Below are positions 44,458 through 52,847 of a stretch of 64,000 nt of DNA, piece after piece. The stretch is from Nitrospinaceae bacterium (GTDB lineage: Bacteria > Nitrospinota > Nitrospinia > Nitrospinales > Nitrospinaceae). The position numbers and the translations under genes were made by a program. The stretch is from positions 62,001 through 126,000 of the forward strand of contig JANQEK010000037.1 in NCBI GenBank assembly GCA_028278405.1. The letters are read 5' to 3'. A model generated the notes under the pieces. It was given only the letters and a program-made list of their open reading frames with translations. It made no database searches and was not told the origin of the DNA. Position 1 is the first letter of the stretch; each line of letters opens with the position of its first letter.

Positions 44458-45426
44458 TCAACCGAACGGCCAGAACCACCGCCGGTTTTTCTCTCCCAGT
44501 AATATGGCGACTAACTCTTTTTCATGCACCATCGGGTGATCTCTTAGCGTCACCACATACCCTTCTTCGGGAGCATGTATTTGCTCCAACACAGTTCCCT
44601 GATATAGGTCGCGGACTTCTCCCAACTTCTCTCCTTCCTTTACTGTTGTTCCGATGACGGGCTCAGGGTAAAACAGCCCCGCTTCCCGAGTCAGCACGGG
44701 GTATTCGCTTTGGGCGTCGAAAAATGCCGTTTCCCTCTGGCTGGCCTTTTCGCGGTGATGGCTCAACAATCCTTCGGCTCTCATGAAATTGACGATCCCG
44801 TCTAATAGCAGGTCGCAATACTGGGGATGATAGGTTTGGGATTTCCCGGCGCACAGGATGAAGGGGTGCAGTCCCATCAGGTCCCATTGCTTCGCCAGAT
44901 TCAGAATCAACGACGGCGACTCGGCAACTTCACGGACGGTGTGAAACCCCAGACTTCGCGTCAGAGTACGTCGCTTCCGGTTGGGAGCGATCAGTTTGAC
45001 ATGAGGTGCTTCTTCGTAATGTTTTTCTCCAGTTTGCAGGATGATGCCGTAATCCGATTCGGCAGTGTGCTGAATTACGGTATTACAAATCGTTTCCGTC
45101 AATTCCCCTGATTCCATTCCGGGAAAGGTCAAGTCCACATCCTGACCGTCGAAAGGCCAGTGAGCGCTCCCGGTTTCCCAGGCTTTGTAATTAACCACTG
45201 GGAAAATTTGAATGCAGCCTTGAATTTGGTATCCGGCTTCATTCCCAGATTCGACGTCATTGAGAAACCGGGACAGACGGGAAGCCACCATCAATCCGTT
45301 CAACCGGTCACCCTGCAGTCCGCTGACGATAGACAGAGTGTCTCCGCTTTCCGGGCCCCATTGGTTTTTGTAAAGAATCAGCGGTTCTCCAAAAGGAGTC
45401 GGAATATTGAGTATTTCTTTTTTCAC
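44458..45426 (-). CDS. M14-family (succinylglutamate desuccinylase/aspartoacylase-like) pseudoenzyme
   Basis: A 322-residue paralogue of its upstream neighbour, the same length and alignable throughout (SIVSGLQGDRLNG against SFVSGLHGDEFEG). The zinc ligands of the family are all replaced: His by Q38, Glu by R41, and the His of the DIHAS box by the QTG segment at 131-133. The substrate-binding DMNR becomes DVDL and the catalytic Glu of VVETG becomes Ala in ILCAG. The C-terminal barrel (EGEKLGEVRDLYQGTVLEQI) is kept. The frame is intact and overlaps the neighbour by four bases, so it is probably a functional non-catalytic partner. Confidence 0.8.
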   Translation of the reverse strand: MKKEILNIPTPFGEPLILYKNQWGPESGDTLSIVSGLQGDRLNGLMVASRLSRFLNDVESGNEAGYQIQGCIQIFPVVNYKAWETGSAHWPFDGQDVDLTFPGMESGELTETICNTVIQHTAESDYGIILQTGEKHYEEAPHVKLIAPNRKRRTLTRSLGFHTVREVAESPSLILNLAKQWDLMGLHPFILCAGKSQTYHPQYCDLLLDGIVNFMRAEGLLSHHREKASQRETAFFDAQSEYPVLTREAGLFYPEPVIGTTVKEGEKLGEVRDLYQGTVLEQIHAPEEGYVVTLRDHPMVHEKELVAILLGEKNRRWFWPFG

Positions 45427-46391
45427 GGCTTGGGTTCCTGGTTCAAGGCCACCCGGGCCAGCAGAGCTCCCGAATGAACGGCAGGTTGTTCTCGTAGAGT
45501 AAACAGGATTCCGTTGCCCGGTGCAGTGACTTCTTCCAGTACCGCACCTTCCACCGGGTCAAGAACCTGGCCGATGATTTCGTCTTCTCCCACCCGTTGT
45601 CCCAACTTCGCGCGGCTGACAAACAAACCGGAGTGCTTTGCGTTAGACTGCGCTACTCCTCTCGGATAAACCACCTGCGGAGTCGGGGCTGGAGGCATGT
45701 CCGAAGGCAGTGATGTCAGTACTCCCAAGTGATGAAGGAGCTGCAGCATTCCATGGAACAGGCGATCGACGAAATCCGGTTCAATCCGCAGACAGATTCC
45801 GGTTTCGACCACAAGCGTGGGAATGTTTGATTTGTTCAAGTTGTATCCAAGAGTGGACTCGAACACTCCTGCCATCGGGTGCACCCAAATGAGATCGGCA
45901 TGCGTTTGCAGGGCCAGGGGAACCAGTTCCTCGGAAAACTCTTCAATGATTCTGATCTGCGGCAATTCCTTAAGGTGAAGGTTGGAAGCGTGGATGTCCA
46001 CCACCAGGTCCGAACTGCTCTGTATATCCTCGAATAATTCCTGGGACAATTGAACGGGGAGGGGTGCTCCGGGATGGGGGCCCATCATCCGGTTCATATC
46101 GGATCCGTAAAAGGGCCACAAGCGAGTGCCGTGGTTCAATGCCGGCGGGTTGGCGGCCGGATAAACATGAACCTCCCCTTGGAAGGCTTCCGGGTGAGCT
46201 TCCTGAATTTGACGCAAAGCGTGAATCAACCGATGGCACAGGTACGGACCTTCAAACTCATCCCCGTGCAACCCGGAAACAAACGAGACGCGCTGGACCG
46301 GTTTGTGCCGATGGGCAGAAAACGTTTGTTTGATAATGTTCACGGACGCGCCCAATGGACTGCGCCGGGTAAGGAGAGTTTGTGTTTTCAA
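45423..46391 (-). CDS. Succinylglutamate desuccinylase/aspartoacylase-family (M14) zinc hydrolase
   Basis: A 322-residue metallocarboxypeptidase-fold enzyme. Zinc ligands H42 and E45 (GLHGDEFEG) and H134 (VDIHASNLH) are present, as are the substrate-binding DMNR at 98-101 and catalytic E196 in LVVETG. A C-terminal beta-barrel domain (VGEDEIIGQVLDPVEGAVLE) is typical of this AstE/AspA-like group. It would hydrolyse an amide bond of an N-acylated amino acid or similar small molecule; the substrate is unknown. It begins 30 bases after the response regulator gene and overlaps the pseudoenzyme gene by four bases. Confidence 0.88.
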   Translation of the reverse strand: MKTQTLLTRRSPLGASVNIIKQTFSAHRHKPVQRVSFVSGLHGDEFEGPYLCHRLIHALRQIQEAHPEAFQGEVHVYPAANPPALNHGTRLWPFYGSDMNRMMGPHPGAPLPVQLSQELFEDIQSSSDLVVDIHASNLHLKELPQIRIIEEFSEELVPLALQTHADLIWVHPMAGVFESTLGYNLNKSNIPTLVVETGICLRIEPDFVDRLFHGMLQLLHHLGVLTSLPSDMPPAPTPQVVYPRGVAQSNAKHSGLFVSRAKLGQRVGEDEIIGQVLDPVEGAVLEEVTAPGNGILFTLREQPAVHSGALLARVALNQEPKP

Positions 46392-46421
46392 TATCGGCTC
46401 CGGATGAATCGATTCAGATCA

Positions 46422-47876
46422 TCAATGAGAAGGTTTTTCTTTCTTTTTCTTCGGTTCGATATTCATGGCATCGATTTTTCTTTTGAGGGTGTTTCGGTTG
46501 ATTCCAAGATCCTTGGCGGTGGCGACCTGGTTGCCCCGGTTTTTCTGGAGCAACTGTTCGAACAAATGTTTTTCCGCCGTTTCAATCAATAGATCATGCA
46601 ATTGTCCTCTGCCGCTTTCCAAATGATCTTTTAGGAAGTTTTTCACCAATGGATTCATTTCCGCATCCCAGGAGATGTTAACCGGTTCCGTGTTGAGCTG
46701 AGCGTCCTGCAGGTTGAGCGGCAGGTGCTCCAAAAGCAGGGGTCCCGTCGAGGCCAATACCATCCCCCGTTTGATCACGTTTTCCAGTTCGCGGATGTTA
46801 CCGGGCCAGCGATAATTTTTAAACACCTGCTCTACCTGGGGAGACAGAAATACCTGACCTCGCGTCAGTTCTCCGAAATACTTTTTCAGGAAAAAGTTTG
46901 CCAGCAGCGGGATGTCCTCCGCCCGTTCCCGCAGCGGAGGCAGGTGAATATTGATAACATTGAGCCGGTGATACAAATCTTCGCGGAACCGTTTCTGGTC
47001 CATGAGTTCCGGAAGATTCTGATTGGTGGCGGCGATCACCCGCACGTCGACCCGGAGAGGCTCTTTGCCTCCCACCCTGTAAAATTCATTGTTCTGAAGC
47101 ACCCGCAGAATCTTGGCCTGCAGGGCAATTTCCATGTCGCCGATTTCATCGAGCAGGATGGTTCCACCGTCGGCCAGTTCAAATTTCCCTTTTTTGGCTT
47201 CGGATGCTCCCGTGAAGGCGCCTTTCTCATGACCGAATAGTTCGGATTCCAGCAGTTCACGTGAAATAGCGGCACAGTTGATGAAAATGAAGGGACGTTT
47301 GGAGCGGTCCGAGTAAAAGTGAAGCGCGCGCGCTACCATTTCCTTGCCGGTTCCGCTTTCACCGGTGATCAGTACGGGGAGTTGGGTGACGGCGGCTTTG
47401 CCGATGGTTTTGAAAATATCCTGCATGGTTTTGCTGTTGCCGATGATGTCGTCCACCGAAAAATCGTTCCCGCTTGTGGGAGCCTCTTCTTTAGGGGGTG
47501 TCACCCGGGAGCTTGCCGTGACCTTGTCGATCAATGCATAAATTTCGTTGAAATCGAACGGCTTGCTGATGTAGTCGTACGCACCTTTGCGCATAGCCAG
47601 AATCGTGTTGTTCATGGTGTCCTGAGCGGTCATGACAACGACATGGGTGTGCGGTTGCTGACTTTTGATATGATCGAGCAGGTCCATGCCACCCATTCCC
47701 GGCATGAAGATATCCGTGAAGACAAGCAGGTACTTGTGGCTCGCCATTTTTTCCAATGCTTCCTCGGCGCTGGCGGCGGTATGGACCGTCAGTGGTCTTT
47801 CCTCCAGCGCCTGTGCAAAGACCCAGCGTATGTTTTCTTCGTCGTCGACGATCAGAATTTTATTTTCAGTAGTCAT
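46422..47876 (-). CDS. Sigma54-dependent response regulator, NtrC family
   Basis: A 484-residue activator in three parts: receiver domain with D11/D12, phosphoacceptor D55, T83 and K105; AAA+ domain with Walker A GESGTGKE at 172-179, the sigma54-contacting GAFTGA at 219-224 and Walker B TILLDEIGD at 239-247; and a C-terminal Fis-type helix-turn-helix (GNQVATAKDLGINRNTLKRK). Phosphorylation by the kinase encoded two bases upstream should trigger oligomerisation and opening of sigma54 promoters. Targets are unknown; the adjacent M14 genes are candidates, being in the same unit. Confidence 0.95.
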   Translation of the reverse strand: MTTENKILIVDDEENIRWVFAQALEERPLTVHTAASAEEALEKMASHKYLLVFTDIFMPGMGGMDLLDHIKSQQPHTHVVVMTAQDTMNNTILAMRKGAYDYISKPFDFNEIYALIDKVTASSRVTPPKEEAPTSGNDFSVDDIIGNSKTMQDIFKTIGKAAVTQLPVLITGESGTGKEMVARALHFYSDRSKRPFIFINCAAISRELLESELFGHEKGAFTGASEAKKGKFELADGGTILLDEIGDMEIALQAKILRVLQNNEFYRVGGKEPLRVDVRVIAATNQNLPELMDQKRFREDLYHRLNVINIHLPPLRERAEDIPLLANFFLKKYFGELTRGQVFLSPQVEQVFKNYRWPGNIRELENVIKRGMVLASTGPLLLEHLPLNLQDAQLNTEPVNISWDAEMNPLVKNFLKDHLESGRGQLHDLLIETAEKHLFEQLLQKNRGNQVATAKDLGINRNTLKRKIDAMNIEPKKKKEKPSH

Positions 47877-47878
47877 GA

Positions 47879-48961
47879 TTATCCCTGTTCCACGGGTAGA
47901 AACACCTGGACCCGTGTGCCTTCTCCGGTTTTTGATTGCACCTTCATTTTTCCCTTATGATTTTCCACGATCTTCAAGGACAGCGGCAGGCCCAGCCCGC
48001 TTCCCTTACTTTTAGTGGTGTGAAACGGGGTGAATATATTTTCCAGATCCTCAGCCTCAAGGCCGGAACCCGAATCCCTGATTTCCACCAGAATGGCCTG
48101 TCGCGAATTGGGATGCTTGTCGGTTTTTACCGTGTAATTGGAATGAATCCGTGTCCTGAGTTCCAGCGTTCCCCCTTCGGCCATGGCTTCCAAAGCGTTC
48201 CGTATCAGATTGAGGAATACCTGTTTCAATTGATCTTCATCCCCTTCCACCTGCGGCAGACTGGGATCGTAATTTTGAACGAACCGGATATCCGCGCTCG
48301 CATTTCTTTTTTCCAACAACAAAATTTCCTCCAGGATCTGGTGGATGTTGAGCAGTTTGAGTTCCAGGGGCGCAGGACGGGCAAAGTCCAGCATGCGTTC
48401 CATCATGCGGTTGATGCGTTCGGATTCCTTGATAACCACGTCGAGGAATTTGTGATGCTGGTCCGGTAAACGCTTACGCAGCAGTTGGGCCGATCCGCTG
48501 ATCGCCACCAGCGGGTTCTTGATTTCGTGCGCCATACCCAGAGACAAGACACCAAGATGGGACAATTCGTCCGTACGTCTCGAACTTTCCTCCAATTCCT
48601 TGAACAGGCTCATGTCCCGCACATGCAACACCGCGCCCTGGGCCGGCACTCCGTTATTCATGTAAGGCGAGACGGTAACGCTGACTGGAAAAGACGATCG
48701 GCTGGCTTTGCGGAATCCCAGGCCCCGGACGTCGTGAAACGAAGTTCCGCGACTCAATGTTTCCCGGACCTTTGTGTTGATCTCCGATTGTTCGGGAAAA
48801 AACTCCGTCAACGGTTTATCCGTCAAGGACTCGATGGACGAGCGAAACATTTCCTCCATGGCCGGGTTGGCTTTGTCGATGGTGCCGCTGGGGGTCACCA
48901 GGACCACTCCGTCCACAAAGGAGGAAAAAATGTGTTCAAAACAATGAGTGCTGTCATCCAT
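47879..48961 (-). CDS. Sensor histidine kinase with PAS domain, NtrB-like
   Basis: A 360-residue soluble kinase. A PAS domain spans about residues 10-120, the HisKA dimerisation helix has the phosphoacceptor H145 (LGMAHEIKNPLVAISGSAQL), and the ATPase domain shows the N-box NLIRNALEAM, G1 DSGSGLEAED, F-box IFTPFHTTK and G2 GSGLGLPLS. No transmembrane segment, so the signal is cytoplasmic. Two bases separate it from the NtrC-like regulator gene, its cognate partner. It starts 14 bases after the FmdB-like gene. Confidence 0.95.
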   Translation of the reverse strand: MDDSTHCFEHIFSSFVDGVVLVTPSGTIDKANPAMEEMFRSSIESLTDKPLTEFFPEQSEINTKVRETLSRGTSFHDVRGLGFRKASRSSFPVSVTVSPYMNNGVPAQGAVLHVRDMSLFKELEESSRRTDELSHLGVLSLGMAHEIKNPLVAISGSAQLLRKRLPDQHHKFLDVVIKESERINRMMERMLDFARPAPLELKLLNIHQILEEILLLEKRNASADIRFVQNYDPSLPQVEGDEDQLKQVFLNLIRNALEAMAEGGTLELRTRIHSNYTVKTDKHPNSRQAILVEIRDSGSGLEAEDLENIFTPFHTTKSKGSGLGLPLSLKIVENHKGKMKVQSKTGEGTRVQVFLPVEQG

Positions 48962-48975
48962 CGCATAGCCGCCGC

Positions 48976-49368
48976 TTACTTAGGCGCCTTTTTTTTGTTG
49001 GACGTTTTTGATTTGCCGCCGGTATAGGGATTTTTGCTGCTCGCTTTGGCGACCGGTTTGGGTTCCGGTTTGGCTGCCGGAGCCGGGGCCTTTTCGGAGG
49101 CCGGGCTGCCTTCCGATTTCGATTCGGCCGGGGCCGCCGGTTTGCCTTGTTGGCTTTCGCTTTCCCAACCCTTTTTGCGGGATTCGGAGGGATAATCGGT
49201 GGCGTACCAGCCATCGCCTTTTAATATAAATCCACCGGCGGACACCATCCGTCGAGGCTTGCCCTTGCATCCCTTGGTTTCACAGTTCTTGGGAGGAGAG
49301 GCGCTGACGGCATGGATCAACTCGAACACCGAACCGCAGGCTTTGCATTCATATTCATAGATAGGCAT
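48976..49368 (-). CDS. FmdB-family zinc-ribbon protein
   Basis: A 130-residue protein with the N-terminal zinc ribbon of the FmdB family: MPIYEYECKACGSVFELI with C8/C11 and a second pair C29/C34. The C-terminal 70 residues are a low-complexity Ala/Pro/Lys/Ser tail ending in Lys-rich residues. The molecular role of FmdB proteins is not established, although they have been proposed as regulators. It heads a run of five close genes that continues with the kinase, regulator and M14 pair. Confidence 0.88.
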   Translation of the reverse strand: MPIYEYECKACGSVFELIHAVSASPPKNCETKGCKGKPRRMVSAGGFILKGDGWYATDYPSESRKKGWESESQQGKPAAPAESKSEGSPASEKAPAPAAKPEPKPVAKASSKNPYTGGKSKTSNKKKAPK

Positions 49369-49598
49369 ATGTCAAAAACTCCAGAAATATAAAATCCCCA
49401 AAAAAAAGGGGACGATAAACCAAAAAATCGCTCAAAAATTCGGCAGATTTTACCGACTCATCAAAAGCTATCATTTTGATCATCAAAAATCAAGTTTTCG
49501 ACAGCATTTTTGACTAATTTTAGGGCAAAGTTGGTTTGGTTGCAGAAAAGGGGCTGGGTGTTCCTGAGAGCCGTAATAGCTGGCGCAGGTGTACCCTG

Positions 49599-50516
49599 TT
49601 AAATTTCAGTCAGCCAGTGTTTGAACTTGGGAGATTTGCCGGCGACGATGTCGAAGAAGGATTTCTGGATGCGGTCGGTGGTGTCGCCCTTGGACCCGTT
49701 GCCGATCGTGCGGTTGTCGATCTCGCGGATCGGGGTGATCTCGGCGGCGGTACCCGTCAGGAAAATCTCATCGGCCAGGTACAACTCGTCCCGCGTCAGC
49801 GTTTCTTCTTTCAACGGGATGTTCAGTTCTTTACAGATGCCGAACACCGCATCGCGGGTGATGCCGTCGAGACAACTGCTCGACAGAGGAGGGGTGATCA
49901 GCATCCCCTTATATAAGATGAATATATTTTCGCCGGACCCTTCGGAAACGTAGCCGTTGGGGTCGAGCAGGATCGCTTCATCGTAACCGTCGCGGACCGC
50001 TTCGGCCTTGGCGAAGATCGAGTTGATATAATAACCACAGGCCTTGGCCTTGGTCATGCTGATGTTCACATGGTGCCGGGAGAATGAAGACGTCCGAACG
50101 CGGATCCCCTTGTTAAGCCCGTCGTCTCCCAGGTACGTGCCCCACGGCCAGGCGGCGATGGCGACGCGGACGTTGACGCCGTCCGGGTTCAGGCCCATTT
50201 TGTTGTCGCCCAGGAAGATCAACGGGCGGATGTAGCACTCTTCCAGCTTGTTGACCCGGACCACTTCGAGAATGGCTTTGGTGATATCCTCCGATGAAAA
50301 GGGAACGTCGATGCCCAGTATTTTGGCGGAGTTGAACAGGCGCGCGACGTGCTCCGGCAGGCGGAAAATAGCCGATTTTCCGTTGTCCGTGCGGTAGCAG
50401 CGGATGCCCTCGAACACGCCATAACCGTAATGCAGAGTATGGGTGAGGACATGGACATTCGCCTCGTGCCAGGGAACCAGTGTCCCGTCCATCCAAATTT
50501 TTTCCGATTTTTCCAC
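49599..50516 (-). CDS. ilvE: Branched-chain amino acid aminotransferase
   Basis: A 305-residue pyridoxal-phosphate enzyme of fold type IV that performs the last step of Val, Leu and Ile synthesis. It starts EKIWMDGTLVPWHEANVHVL, has HYGYGVFEGIRCY, the PLP-binding lysine in SMTKAKACGYYINS, and the group signature EGSGENIFI. The C-terminal FFDIVAGKSPKFKHWL matches IlvE. Normal family length. A single-gene unit divergent from the tRNA genes. Confidence 0.93.
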   Translation of the reverse strand: MEKSEKIWMDGTLVPWHEANVHVLTHTLHYGYGVFEGIRCYRTDNGKSAIFRLPEHVARLFNSAKILGIDVPFSSEDITKAILEVVRVNKLEECYIRPLIFLGDNKMGLNPDGVNVRVAIAAWPWGTYLGDDGLNKGIRVRTSSFSRHHVNISMTKAKACGYYINSIFAKAEAVRDGYDEAILLDPNGYVSEGSGENIFILYKGMLITPPLSSSCLDGITRDAVFGICKELNIPLKEETLTRDELYLADEIFLTGTAAEITPIREIDNRTIGNGSKGDTTDRIQKSFFDIVAGKSPKFKHWLTEI

Positions 50517-50598
50517 GTTGAGCCCTTGAAGGGGAGAATTGTCGCTAAAGGGCCATTTTATGAGGGGGTTGGGGTAAAATCAAGCCAAATAAAACCCA

Positions 50599-50627
50599 TT
50601 GACATGATAAGATGAGTTTGTTAATTT
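50599..50627 (+). promoter_or_regulatory. Promoter of the tRNA pair
   Basis: TTGACA at 50599-50604 is followed after 17 bases by TAATTT at 50622-50627. It lies about 35 bases before the tRNA-Lys gene and in the direction of both tRNAs. The -35 is a perfect sigma70 match; the -10 is weaker. Confidence 0.6.
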
Positions 50628-50661
50628 CTAACGCTTTACGTGTTTCACGAAAGTGCATCAC

Positions 50662-50737
50662 GGGCCGCTAGCTCAGTTGGTAGAGCAACGCCCTTTTAAG
50701 GCGTGGGTCGAAGGTTCGAGCCCTTCGCGGCTCACCA
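50662..50737 (+). tRNA. tRNA-Lys (anticodon TTT)
   Basis: A complete 76-base cloverleaf with encoded CCA. The acceptor stem GGGCCGC pairs with GCGGCTC (one G-U), the anticodon arm is ACGCC-CTTTTAA-GGCGT with anticodon TTT at the expected loop position, and the T arm is GAAGG-TTCGAGC-CCTTC. The next tRNA follows after 45 bases, probably in one transcript. Confidence 0.97.
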
Positions 50738-50782
50738 TTTTCTTTCTGCTTCAGTTCAGTCTGCTTCAAGAGATCACACACA

Positions 50783-50860
50783 GTCCCCATCGTCTAGCCC
50801 GGTCCAGGACACCGGCCTTTCACGCCGGCGACGCGGGTTCGAATCCCGCTGGGGACGCCA
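50783..50860 (+). tRNA. tRNA-Glu (anticodon TTC)
   Basis: A complete 78-base cloverleaf with encoded CCA. The acceptor stem GTCCCCA pairs with TGGGGAC, the anticodon arm is CCGGC-CTTTCAC-GCCGG giving anticodon TTC, and the T arm is GCGGG-TTCGAAT-CCCGC. The anticodon loop and GTCCCC acceptor are typical of bacterial tRNA-Glu. Confidence 0.97.
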
Positions 50861-50912
50861 CTCTTATTCCTTTCCGTTTAACAGTTCAATTTTTCCAGGA
50901 TGGTTTGCGCCG

Positions 50913-51785
50913 TTAGGGCTTGGGAAATTGTGGGTCCTCTTTTCCGGCAACCACATCGTCTGCGAACGATGCCGCCGCAGTCCATTCCTTTTTGTTTTCT
51001 TTTTCGGGTGGCAAGTAGTCTCCATGATCCATATTATGTTCTTTCAATATAGGTTCAGAGTGCACATTGCCCGGAATCGAATGAGTTTCGCCCCAAAACC
51101 AGGATTTGACCGGAATGGGACCCTGATACCCTAGAGCCTTTCCGGCTGATTCCTTCCAAAAGAAAACGAAGGCTTGAACCAAGTCCCCCAATGGATAGAT
51201 GAACCTGAGTATTTCATCCTCGACCGAGGAAAGAACGGCGACACGATTGGCTCTTTCCGTCGCCGCGCGGTAGTCATCCGGTTCGGAAAGACTGAAATTA
51301 TCGATTGCCGCGGCCATCAGGCAAATTTGATTGACGGGGTAGGGTGTCTTTTGCCCGTTCGCCATGGCATGGAGCTTCTTTACTGTTTCCATGGTGACAC
51401 GGCTTCCCAGACTGTGGGCGATAAAGTTAATGGGGGTCTCCGGGTGCACGTGGTTTTCAATCACCCTGGACAACTCGAGAGCGGTATCGTTGGCCTGGTG
51501 TCCCTCGGTAAAGGGATAACTCACCACTCCGAGGGCGCTGTCGCCGGGCCAAAGGACAAACACGATGGCTCCCGTCTGGGCCGAGGGAAGAATAGTAGCC
51601 AATTTTGAAAGGCCGCTGATTCCCTCTTCTTCATCGACATTAAACCCGTGTATTAAAAATGTGACCTGGTCGTAGCCCACCAAAGCTCTTTCCAAGGGGA
51701 CGTCTCGCGAACCCTGTGGATATGCCGTTAACTGTCCCGGTACTACGGCCCAGCTGTCGTTTCGAAAGGATAATTGATAAATCAT
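50913..51785 (-). CDS. Alpha/beta hydrolase (DUF900-like)
   Basis: A 290-residue protein with the alpha/beta-hydrolase core: an oxyanion/strand segment VTFLIHGFNVDEEEG, and the nucleophile elbow FIAHSLGSR (G/A-x-S-x-G) around Ser in the middle. The DUF900-type hydrolases have this IHGFN and HSLGS pattern. There is no signal peptide. The start overlaps the stop of the upstream membrane-protein gene by four bases, so both products are probably partners. Substrate unknown; lipase- or esterase-like activity is possible. Confidence 0.78.
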   Translation of the reverse strand: MIYQLSFRNDSWAVVPGQLTAYPQGSRDVPLERALVGYDQVTFLIHGFNVDEEEGISGLSKLATILPSAQTGAIVFVLWPGDSALGVVSYPFTEGHQANDTALELSRVIENHVHPETPINFIAHSLGSRVTMETVKKLHAMANGQKTPYPVNQICLMAAAIDNFSLSEPDDYRAATERANRVAVLSSVEDEILRFIYPLGDLVQAFVFFWKESAGKALGYQGPIPVKSWFWGETHSIPGNVHSEPILKEHNMDHGDYLPPEKENKKEWTAAASFADDVVAGKEDPQFPKP

Positions 51786-52609
51786 TTGACGGCCTTGATA
51801 GCTCTGGTTGCGGACTGAAGTCCTTTGGTCAAATCCTTCGCTATAGGAGCGATCGGAACGGCAATCAAACCTAGGATTATTGCGTGATACAGATATTCGA
51901 AAGGTTCTTCTTTAGAGCCCATCAACCAGGCAGCGGATATGGATAAGATAAGCGCAACGACCAGCGAACAGAAACGCATTCCGTTCGTATAATGACGCTC
52001 GGCCAGGGAGAGAGCCGCGTCAATTCTGGCATCGGCAGCCACTTCGAATCGGCCGAGGGTGTTCTTAGCCGCTTCCCTCTCTGCTTTGTCCTTAGCACTC
52101 TCATTTTTCTTTTTCAGCAATCCCCCCTCCGCAGCTTTCTCTGCAACTTCCTTTAATTGCTCGGGTGTACAATCACCGACGATGCTTGCCATGTCTTCGG
52201 CGGTACAGGTATTCAATCCTATTCGAACCCCCTGTCTTAAAATTCTGGGAAGGTCTCCCTTGCTCCGGTTCTGACGGTAAAGGGACTCGAGGACTTCCTC
52301 ATACTTGGGACCATAAGCCTTCTCGAGAGCACGGTTTGCCCATGAAATGTTTTTCCTTAAAGGACCGAAACCAATAGGAGTCAACCAACAGGACTTAAAT
52401 CCCTCGGCAACAGCCATGGCCGCCAGCCCCAGAGCGCCTGCGGCAAGCAGGAATTCTGTCACTTGAGTCAAAGTGAGTTCTTTTAATTTAATTTGATCCT
52501 TGGCGCCGGAAGAACCATTCTCTCCATAGCTCGAGAACGGCAGAAACAAAAGTATCAATAAAAATAAAACCGCTGCTGAAGTTTTGATCTTTGAATTGAA
52601 CATTTTCAT
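51782..52609 (-). CDS. Membrane protein of unknown function
   Basis: A protein of about 275 residues with a signal-peptide-like N-terminus (KTSAAVLFLLILLFLPFSSY), a hydrophobic segment TEFLLAAGALGLAAMAVAEG, a charged central part with a Lys/Glu-rich stretch, and two C-terminal transmembrane helices (FCSLVVALILSISAAWLMG and YHAIILGLIAVPIAPIAKDL). Start choice is uncertain: the GAAGGGGG site fits ATG at 52603 or 52609 better than the ATG at 52621, which precedes the site. It overlaps the hydrolase gene by four bases. I do not recognise the family. Confidence 0.65.
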   Translation of the reverse strand: MKMFNSKIKTSAAVLFLLILLFLPFSSYGENGSSGAKDQIKLKELTLTQVTEFLLAAGALGLAAMAVAEGFKSCWLTPIGFGPLRKNISWANRALEKAYGPKYEEVLESLYRQNRSKGDLPRILRQGVRIGLNTCTAEDMASIVGDCTPEQLKEVAEKAAEGGLLKKKNESAKDKAEREAAKNTLGRFEVAADARIDAALSLAERHYTNGMRFCSLVVALILSISAAWLMGSKEEPFEYLYHAIILGLIAVPIAPIAKDLTKGLQSATRAIKAVK

Positions 52610-52847
52610 GGCCCCCTTCATTCTGCGTATTAATCACCGCCGTTTCCATTCGTTGTGGGAGGAGTTTGTGAAACGGAAACGCGGCGAATGCATTCCACCC
52701 GGTGAGGGTGGGTCCTCCTGACAGGGAATATAAGATGCTCAACTCTAATTCAGCTTTCCGATATTGTCAATAGATGCGGGTTCGGGCTCAACTGAGCATA
52801 GTCTTTGTGCGCTAAAAAACCAAACTATTGTGTGCGTCCGGAAGGAT

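Noticed and set aside
49390-49420. Terminator hairpin in CCCC-A8-GGGG
   Set aside because: The four-base stem is too short and no T-run follows in the gene direction.
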